Origin: Rhodanobacter lindaniclasticus
GTDB taxonomy: Bacteria > Pseudomonadota > Gammaproteobacteria > Xanthomonadales > Rhodanobacteraceae
NCBI RefSeq assembly: GCF_004799035.1
Contig: NZ_MWIO01000070.1
Location: 1 to 47,635, forward strand
Direction: 5' to 3'
Length of the DNA stretch: 47,635 nucleotides
The translations under genes were made by a program, and so were the position numbers. Position 1 is the stretch's first letter. Each line of letters starts with the position of its first letter. Shown here in pieces: positions 41,650-47,635 of this stretch. The notes under the pieces are model-generated. The model saw only the letters and a program-made list of their open reading frames with translations. It searched no databases and was not told the DNA's origin.

Positions 41650-44600
41650 GGCATGACCATCCCCAGTGCGTCCGGATCCTGGCAGGCAGCCTGGTCGGGC
41701 TGGTCCGGGTCGCAGCCACTCTGCTGGTCGGGCGGCAACCGAACGCCGGAGGGCACGATGCCGTACGAACGATAGTTGGCGGTGATCACGCTCGGGTCGA
41801 TGTAGGAGTCGCCGTGGATGCCGTTCTGGGCACTGCCGGCCCCCGAGACGGTGGGCACGTTGATGGCGAAACCGCCACCCAGCGGCAGCAGGTTGCCCGA
41901 GCTGTCCACCGCGTAGAAATACGCGGGCGGCAGGCCGACGTTGGCAATGTTCTGCAGGCCCGTGCCCACCACGTAGATCGGATTGGTTCCGGTGCCCATG
42001 CGGCCGGTCGAGCCCCAGACGCCCACGCCGTCGTACACCGGCGCCGTGCCCAGCTGGAACAGGTCACCGTGGGCCACTGACAGGTAGAACGGCGAGGTGC
42101 CCGCATTCACCGTGAAGGCGCTGCCGGCCACCGATGCCAGCGTCAGCGTCTTGTCGTTGGTCATGCTGAAGCCGGCCAGCGAGGTGAAGTTGCCCAGCGT
42201 GTCGACCATGTTCTTGTTGGGCGAAACGGCGCTGCCCAGCACCGTGGGACCGACGGCGTTGCCACTCAGCGTGCCTGCGGTGATCGCGCCGCCGGCGCCT
42301 TCGTTGATCGCGCCGGCGGAGTTGAGCGTGGTCGCGGTGCCGCTGATGGCGCCATTGATCGCCAGGTCGCCGGCGGTTGTGGTCAGCGTGGTGCTGGCCC
42401 CGCCATTGACCGGTCCGGTGACGGCCAGTGCCTGCGCGTTGGTCAAGGCGAAGTTAGCCGCGGTGAAGCTGCCCAGCGTGCCGATCCGGTTGGCGCCGTT
42501 GAGCGTGGCCGCGCCGCTGGAGCTGCCGGTCAGAGTGTCGGCCGTGATGGTGCCACCGGCGCCCTCGGTGATCGCACCGGCCGAGGTCAGCGTGGTGGTC
42601 GTACCGTTGACCGCCCCGTTGATGGCCAGGTCACCCGCGCTGGTGCTCAGCGTGGTACCGCTGCCGCCATTGACCGCCCCGGTCACTGTCAAGGCCTGCG
42701 CGTTGCTCAGGGAGAAGGTCGCTGCCGTGAAGCTGCCCAGCGTACCGATGCGGTTGGTGCCGGTGAGCGTGGTCGCGCCGGTCGAACTGCCGGTCAGGGT
42801 GCCGGCGGTGATCGCCCCACCGGCGCCTTCGCTGATCGCGCCGGCCGAGGTCAGCGTCGTGGTCGCGCCCTTCACCGCGCCGTTGATGGCGAGATTGCCG
42901 GCTGTGGTTTTCAGCGTGGTGCCGGCACCGCCATCTACCGCCCCGGTCACCACCAATCCCTGCGCGTTGGTCAACGCGAAGTTTGCTGCCGTGAAGCTGC
43001 CTAGCGTGCCGATCTGGTTGGCACCGGTGAGCGTGGTGCTGCCGGTCGAGCTGCCGGTCAGCGTGGTTGCATGGATCGCGCCGGCCGTCTGGCTGATGTT
43101 GCGGCCGGCCACCAGGCCTACGGTGTTGCCGGTCAGCGTGTTCGCCAGGATCAGGTCCGAGCCGGCCCCGCTGGTGGTCAGGGTGAGGTTGCCCGCGCCA
43201 CCGTTGGCCGACGGTGCATCATTCACCGTCAAGGTCTGGATGGTGTTGAAGGCGAAGTCGCCACCACTGGTGAACGCACCCAGCGCGGCCACCTTGTTGG
43301 CGCCCAGCAGGCTGGTGCTGCCCGCGGAGCTGCCGCTCAGAGTATCGGCCGTGATCACTCCACCAGCGCCTTCGACGATCGCGCCGGCCGAGGTCAGCAT
43401 CGTAGCCGTGCCGCTGATCGCGCCGTTGATGATCAGGTCACCGGCCGTCGTGGTCAGCGCTACCGTGGGACCACCATCGAGCGGCCCGTCGACCGTCAGC
43501 GTCTGACCGTTGGTCAGGCTGAAGTCGGCGCTGAAGCTGCCCAGCATGTTGATGTGGTTGTTGCCATCGAGCGTGGTGTTGCCGACCGAATGACCGGTCA
43601 ACAGATTGGCGGTGATGCTGCCGCCGGCCCCTTCGGTGATCGCACCGGCCGAGATCAGTGTGGTCGTGGTGCCCTTCACCGAACCGTTGATCGCCAGGTT
43701 TCCGGCTGTGGTCGTCAGCGACGTGCTGGCACCGCCGTCGACCGGCCCGGTCACGGCCAGTGCCTGCGCGTTGATCAGGTTGAACCCGGCCGCGCTGAAG
43801 TTGCCCAGAGTACCGACATGGTTGGCGCCGGCAAGCGTGGTGCTGCCGACCGAACTGCCGGTCAGCGTGCTCGCATGGATGGTGCCCGTCGTCTGGTTGA
43901 TGTTGCGGCCAGCCCCCAGGCTCACGGTGTTGCCGGTCAGCGTGCTCGCCAAGGTCAGGTCCGAGCTCGCTCCGGTCGTCGTCAGCGTGAGGTTGCCCGC
44001 GCCACCGTTCGCCGACGGCGCATTGTTCACCGTCAAGCTCTGCGCATTGTTGAAGGCGAAATCGCTGCCGGTGGTGAACGCGCCCAGGTTCCCGACATGG
44101 TTGGCGGCGTTCAGCGCGGTGCTGCCGGCCGAACTGCCGGTCAGCGTGCCGGCGGTGATGACGCCACCGGCGCCTTCGGTGATGGCGCCCGCCGAGGTCA
44201 GCGTCGTGGTCGTGCCTTTCACTGCGCCGTTGATTGCCAGATTGCCGGCGGTGGTCTTCAGCGCCGTGCTGGCACCACCATTCACCGGGCCGGTGACAGC
44301 CAGGGCCTGCGCATTGGTCAGCGCAAGGTTCGCCGCCGTGAAGCTGCCCAGCGTGCCGATGTGGTTGGCGCCGTTGAGCGTGGCGCTTCCGGTGGAACTG
44401 CCGGTCAGCGTGCCGGCCGTGATGACGCCACCGGCGCCTTCGGTGATCGCGCCGGCCGAGGTCAGCGTCGTGGTCGTGCCTTTGACCGCCCCATTGATCG
44501 CCAGATTGCCGGCGGTGGTCTTCAGTGCCGTACTGGCGCCGCCATCCACCGTTCCGGTCATGGCCAGTGATTGTGCATTGGTCAGCACGAAGTTCGCTGC

Positions 44601-47600
44601 CGTGAAGCTGCCCAGCGTGCCGATCAGGTTGGCGCCATTGAGCGTGGTGCTGCCCACCGAACTGCCGGTCAGCGTGGTCGCATGGATGGCACCTGCCGTC
44701 TGATTGATGTTGCGGCCGGCCCCCAGGCTCACGATGTTGCCGGTCAGCGTGCTCGCCAGGGTCAGGTCCGAGCTGGCTCCGGTCGTCGTCAGGGTGAGGT
44801 TGCCCGCGCCACCATTGGCCGACGGCGCATTGTTCACCGTCAAGCTCTGCGCATTGTTGAAAGTGAAGTCACCGCCGGTGGTGAACGCGCCCAGGTTCCC
44901 GACATGATTGGCGGCGTTCAGCGCGGTGCTGCCGGCCGAACTGCCGGTCAGGGTGCCGGCAGTGATGACGCCAGCGGCGCCTTCGGTGATTGCACCCGCC
45001 GAGGTCAGCGTGGTGGTCGTGCTGCCCTTCACCGCGCCGTTGATCGCCAGGTCGCCTACGGTGGTGGTCAGCGCCGTGCTGGTACCTCCATCGACCGTCC
45101 CGGTCACGGCAAGTGCCTGCGCGTTGATCAGGTTGAACCCGGCCGCACTGAAGTTGCCCAGAGCGCCGATCTGGTTGAGGCCGATGAGCGTAGTGCTGCC
45201 GGCCGAACTGCCAGTCAGGATGGTTGCGTAGATCGCGCCGGCTGTCTGGTTGATGTTGCGGCCAGCCCCCAGGCTCACTGTGTTGCCGGTCAGGGTGCTC
45301 GCCAGGATCAGGTCCGAGCCCGCCCCGCTGGTGGTGAGGGTGAGGTTGCCCGCGCCACCATTGGCCGACGGCGCATTGTTTACCGTCAAGCTCTGCGCAT
45401 TGTTGAAGGCGAAGTCACCGCCGGTGGTGAACGCGCCCAGGGTGCCCACCTGGTTGGCTTGCAGCAAGGTGGTGCTGCCCGTGGAACTGCCGGCCAGCGT
45501 GCCGGCCGTGATGACGCCACCGGCGCCTTCGGTAATCGCGCCGGCCGAGGTCAGCGTCGTGGTGGTCGTGCCCTTCACTGCGCCGTTGATCGCCAAATCG
45601 CCCGCAGTAGTGGTCAGCGTCGTGCTGGCGCCACCATCGACTGTTCCGGTCACGGCCAGTGCCTGCGCATTGACAAGGCTGAACCCGGCCGCGCTGAAGT
45701 TGCCCAATGTGCCAATGTGGTTGAGGCCGTTCAGCGTGGTGCTGCCGGCCGAACTGCCGGTCAGCGTGCCTGCCGTGATGACACCACCGGCGCCTTCGGT
45801 GATTGCACCGGCCGAGGTCAGCGCGGTGGTGGTCGTGCCCTTCACTGCGCCGGTAATGGCCAGGTCGCCCGCGGTGGTGGTCAGCACCGTATTGGCACCG
45901 CCATCGACCGTCCCGGTCACGGCCAGCGCTTGCGCGTTGATCAGGTTGAACCCGGTCGCGCTGAAGTTGCCCAGGGCGCCGATCTGGTTGGCGCCATTGA
46001 GCGTGGTGCTGCCCACCGAACTGCCGGTCAGCGTGGTCGCATGGATGGCACCCGCCGTCTGGTTGATGTTGCGGCCGGCCCCCAGGCTCACGGTGTTGCC
46101 GGTCAGCGTGCTCGCCAGGGTCAGGTCCGAGCTCGCTCCGGTCGTCGTCAGGGTGAGGTTGCCCGCACCACCGTTGGCCGATGGCGCATTGCTCACCGTC
46201 AGGCTCTGTGCATTGTTGAAGGCGAAGTCGCCACCGGTGGTGAACGCGCCCAAGGCGCTTGCCTGGTTGGCCTGCAGCAAGGTGGTGCTGCCCGTGGAGC
46301 TGCCAGTCAGCGTGCCAGCCGTGATGACGCCACCGGCGCCTTCGTTGATTGCGCCCGCCGAGGTCAGCGTGGTGGTCGTGCCTTTCACTGCGCCGTTGAT
46401 TGCCAGGTCACCTACGGTGGTGGTCAGCGCCGTGCTGGTGCCACCATCGACTGTCCCGGTCACGGCCAGTGCCTGCGCGTTGATCAGGTTGAACCCGGCC
46501 GCGCTGAAGTTGCCCAATGCGCCGACGTGATTGAGGTTGATCAGCGTGGTGGCACCGGCCGAACTGCCGGTCAGGGTGCCGGCCGTGATGACGCCTGCGT
46601 TCTGGCTGATGGCCGCGCCGCTGAAGAGGCTCAACGTTCCGGTGGCAGTCACGTCGTTGTTCAACGTCAACCCGAGTCCGGTCAGCGATATGTCGGCACC
46701 AGTGAGGGAACCAAGCGTACTCAGTGAACCACCGTTGGAAGTCAGCGTCAGATTGGCGGTACCGGTATCGATAGAGCCCACCGGCAGGGTCAGTACCCCC
46801 CCGGCAATCAAGCTGACCTTGCCGTTCGCCCCGCTGTTCAGCGCCGCAATCTTGAGATCGTTGACGTCGGTGATCGACACGCCGGTCCCGGTCGCCGAGA
46901 CGTCACCCTGGAAATCGTTAGCAGAATCCAACGTGATCGCATGACTGCCCGAGTTGAAATCTGACAGGCCGATGACTACGAATTTGTCGCCCTGCGTAAT
47001 GTCGCCTGTCGTGGTGGTCACCGACAGCCCACCGCTGCCGATATTCAGCGTGCCTGCGCTCCAGCTGCCACTATGGGTCGTCAAACCATCCAGCGCACCA
47101 TTGGTCGTGTCGCCGCCTACCGCACCGCCAAACGTGACGGCACCGGTGCCCGCATTCACCGTCAGGGCACGGGCGGTGGTCGTCGCATTGTCCACCGTGC
47201 CGGCGAAATTCACCGCACTGTTCGTCGTGGTCAGGACGGCATTGCTGCCCAGCGTCACCGCGTCGTTGTAGGTCTGCGTGCCGCTGGTGGTGATATTGCC
47301 GCCAAGCAGCGTGCTGCCGCCGGCGTTCGTCGCCAGGCTGGCGGCCGCCACGTTGCCGAAGCTCGTCAGGCCGGTGCTGTTCACGATCAGCGCGCCCAGC
47401 GCACCGTTGGTGGGATCGCTACCTACCGCCCCGCCGAACGTCACCGCCCCGCTGCCTGCGTTCACGGTCAGGGCACGAGCGGTGGTCGTCGCATTGTCCA
47501 CCGTGCCGGCGAAATTCACCGCACTGTTCGTCGTGGTCAGGACGGCATTGCTGCCCAGCGTCACCACGTCGTTGTAGGTCTGCGTGCCGCTGGTGGTGAT

Positions 47601-47635
47601 ATTGCCGCCAAGCAGCGTGCTGCCGCCGGCGTTCG
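41628..47635 (-). CDS. Giant repeat-built filamentous-haemagglutinin-like adhesin, C-terminal part
   Basis: About 2,000 residues are visible and the frame runs on past the right edge, so the N terminus (signal and TPS-type secretion domain, if any) is missing. The protein is low in charge and very rich in Thr, Gly, Ala, Ser and Asn. It opens with tandem 102-residue units (TTTNSAVNFAGTVDNATTTA) and continues with about 17 units of the pattern ITAGTLTGSS-x-GSTTL-x6-IG-LG-F. These come in two alternating forms, one with NAQALAVTGTVDGG and one with NNAQSLTVNNAPSANGGAG. This is a beta-helix surface-fibre architecture. The C-terminal 170 residues are non-repetitive and end PDALGMVMPWPNAPQ, with no clear anchor or barrel. 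No TpsB-type partner lies in the window. Confidence 0.88.
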   Translation of the reverse strand, partial: NAGGSTLLGGNITTSGTQTYNDVVTLGSNAVLTTTNSAVNFAGTVDNATTTARALTVNAGSGAVTFGGAVGSDPTNGALGALIVNSTGLTSFGNVAAASLATNAGGSTLLGGNITTSGTQTYNDAVTLGSNAVLTTTNSAVNFAGTVDNATTTARALTVNAGTGAVTFGGAVGGDTTNGALDGLTTHSGSWSAGTLNIGSGGLSVTTTTGDITQGDKFVVIGLSDFNSGSHAITLDSANDFQGDVSATGTGVSITDVNDLKIAALNSGANGKVSLIAGGVLTLPVGSIDTGTANLTLTSNGGSLSTLGSLTGADISLTGLGLTLNNDVTATGTLSLFSGAAISQNAGVITAGTLTGSSAGATTLINLNHVGALGNFSAAGFNLINAQALAVTGTVDGGTSTALTTTVGDLAINGAVKGTTTTLTSAGAINEGAGGVITAGTLTGSSTGSTTLLQANQASALGAFTTGGDFAFNNAQSLTVSNAPSANGGAGNLTLTTTGASSDLTLASTLTGNTVSLGAGRNINQTAGAIHATTLTGSSVGSTTLNGANQIGALGNFSATGFNLINAQALAVTGTVDGGANTVLTTTAGDLAITGAVKGTTTTALTSAGAITEGAGGVITAGTLTGSSAGSTTLNGLNHIGTLGNFSAAGFSLVNAQALAVTGTVDGGASTTLTTTAGDLAINGAVKGTTTTTLTSAGAITEGAGGVITAGTLAGSSTGSTTLLQANQVGTLGAFTTGGDFAFNNAQSLTVNNAPSANGGAGNLTLTTSGAGSDLILASTLTGNTVSLGAGRNINQTAGAIYATILTGSSAGSTTLIGLNQIGALGNFSAAGFNLINAQALAVTGTVDGGTSTALTTTVGDLAINGAVKGSTTTTLTSAGAITEGAAGVITAGTLTGSSAGSTALNAANHVGNLGAFTTGGDFTFNNAQSLTVNNAPSANGGAGNLTLTTTGASSDLTLASTLTGNIVSLGAGRNINQTAGAIHATTLTGSSVGSTTLNGANLIGTLGSFTAANFVLTNAQSLAMTGTVDGGASTALKTTAGNLAINGAVKGTTTTLTSAGAITEGAGGVITAGTLTGSSTGSATLNGANHIGTLGSFTAANLALTNAQALAVTGPVNGGASTALKTTAGNLAINGAVKGTTTTLTSAGAITEGAGGVITAGTLTGSSAGSTALNAANHVGNLGAFTTGSDFAFNNAQSLTVNNAPSANGGAGNLTLTTTGASSDLTLASTLTGNTVSLGAGRNINQTTGTIHASTLTGSSVGSTTLAGANHVGTLGNFSAAGFNLINAQALAVTGPVDGGASTSLTTTAGNLAINGSVKGTTTTLISAGAITEGAGGSITANLLTGHSVGNTTLDGNNHINMLGSFSADFSLTNGQTLTVDGPLDGGPTVALTTTAGDLIINGAISGTATMLTSAGAIVEGAGGVITADTLSGSSAGSTSLLGANKVAALGAFTSGGDFAFNTIQTLTVNDAPSANGGAGNLTLTTSGAGSDLILANTLTGNTVGLVAGRNISQTAGAIHATTLTGSSTGSTTLTGANQIGTLGSFTAANFALTNAQGLVVTGAVDGGAGTTLKTTAGNLAINGAVKGATTTLTSAGAISEGAGGAITAGTLTGSSTGATTLTGTNRIGTLGSFTAATFSLSNAQALTVTGAVNGGSGTTLSTSAGDLAINGAVNGTTTTLTSAGAITEGAGGTITADTLTGSSSGAATLNGANRIGTLGSFTAANFALTNAQALAVTGPVNGGASTTLTTTAGDLAINGAISGTATTLNSAGAINEGAGGAITAGTLSGNAVGPTVLGSAVSPNKNMVDTLGNFTSLAGFSMTNDKTLTLASVAGSAFTVNAGTSPFYLSVAHGDLFQLGTAPVYDGVGVWGSTGRMGTGTNPIYVVGTGLQNIANVGLPPAYFYAVDSSGNLLPLGGGFAINVPTVSGAGSAQNGIHGDSYIDPSVITANYRSYGIVPSGVRLPPDQQSGCDPDQPDQAACQDPDALGMVMPWPNAPQ
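42240..46610 (-). repeat. About 17 diverged adhesin repeats of two alternating types
   Basis: The block encoding TLTGSS recurs about every 230-290 bases through this stretch. Type A units carry the segment NAQALAVTG-x-VDGG with DLAINGAVKGTTTTLTSAG; type B carry the segment NNAQSLTVNNAPSANGG with SLGAGRNINQTAGAIHA. Neighbouring copies are highly similar but not identical, which suggests repeated unequal exchange with drift. Confidence 0.85.
47161..47635 (-). repeat. 306-bp tandem repeat inside the adhesin gene
   Basis: DNA beginning GTCAGGGCACGGGCGGTGGT at 47161 recurs from 47467 with very few changes (for example the last C of CACCGCGTCG against CACCACGTCG), giving a period of 306 bases or 102 codons. 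At least one and a half units are in the window and the array continues to the right. Such recent near-identity marks a site where unit number can change. Confidence 0.88.

Noticed and set aside
42097..46944. Long rightward open frames (up to about 700 codons) opposite the adhesin
   Set aside because: They are a by-product of the repeat: a GC-rich repeated unit without stops on one strand is often open on the other. They lack ribosome binding sites and have repetitive Val/Pro/Ala or Arg/Gly composition.
42240..47635. CRISPR array
   Set aside because: Repeat units are over 200 bases, diverged, in frame and translated; there are no short identical repeats with unique spacers.

Overview
The window is GC-rich DNA in which almost every base is coding. 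Gene content points to a denitrifying gammaproteobacterium of the Xanthomonadales/Rhodanobacteraceae type (Rhodanobacter-like): a clade I nos operon, phytases with a TonB-dependent receptor, an RpiR-controlled inositol cluster, and short GC-rich REP-like hairpins. This placement is an inference from gene content; there is no rRNA here to test it. I see no tRNA, rRNA or CRISPR array, and no gene-free stretch longer than 300 bases.

Left part (1-12525), phytate and inositol use. iolD (cut by the left edge) and an iolC-DUF2090 fusion are read leftward. An RpiR-type regulator is also read leftward, and two tandem inositol-dehydrogenase-like genes (iolG1, iolG2) are read rightward from the same control region. 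Sites of the form GGAA-N6-TTCC/TTAC sit on the predicted promoters of both iolC and iolG. After a cluster of hairpin repeats come a histidine-acid phosphatase lipoprotein, a TonB-dependent receptor with its own rho-independent terminator, and, divergent from the receptor, a two-domain beta-propeller phytase. Together the genes could strip phosphate from phytate outside the cytoplasm and oxidise the released inositol inside it.

Middle part (12721-24178). A split lipoate-protein ligase (C-terminal domain gene first, then the catalytic gene), a Nudix hydrolase, a phosphodiester-glycosidase-like lipoprotein and a membrane-anchored penicillin-acylase-family hydrolase are followed by the most unusual locus: a TIR-TM-TPR protein, three small proteins that are unrelated except for a shared C-terminal tail (TTT-N/D-P-x-IKN), a SLOG plus four-TM (SLATT-like) protein, and a cyclase-family protein with an N-terminal extension. 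A decayed copy of the start of the SLOG gene lies between the second and third small genes, so the small-gene/SLOG unit was duplicated. This looks like an undescribed nucleotide-signalling or conflict system.

Nos operon (24303-34647). An FNR/DNR box with a well-placed -10 precedes a thioredoxin-reductase-like flavoprotein, then nosX (apbE), nosR, nosZ, nosD, nosF, nosY, nosL and a tatA/E gene. NosZ has a Tat motif and also a lipobox. A perfect 15-bp hairpin separates nosZ from nosD.

Right part (34704-47635). A compact leftward operon dapD-yffB-DUF2165-(ferritin-like/VIT)-dapE is followed by a rightward NADPH-dependent FMN reductase and an orphan tssA. A secreted protein of unknown function and a giant repeat-built adhesin (cut by the right edge) are read leftward and overlap by 22 bases.
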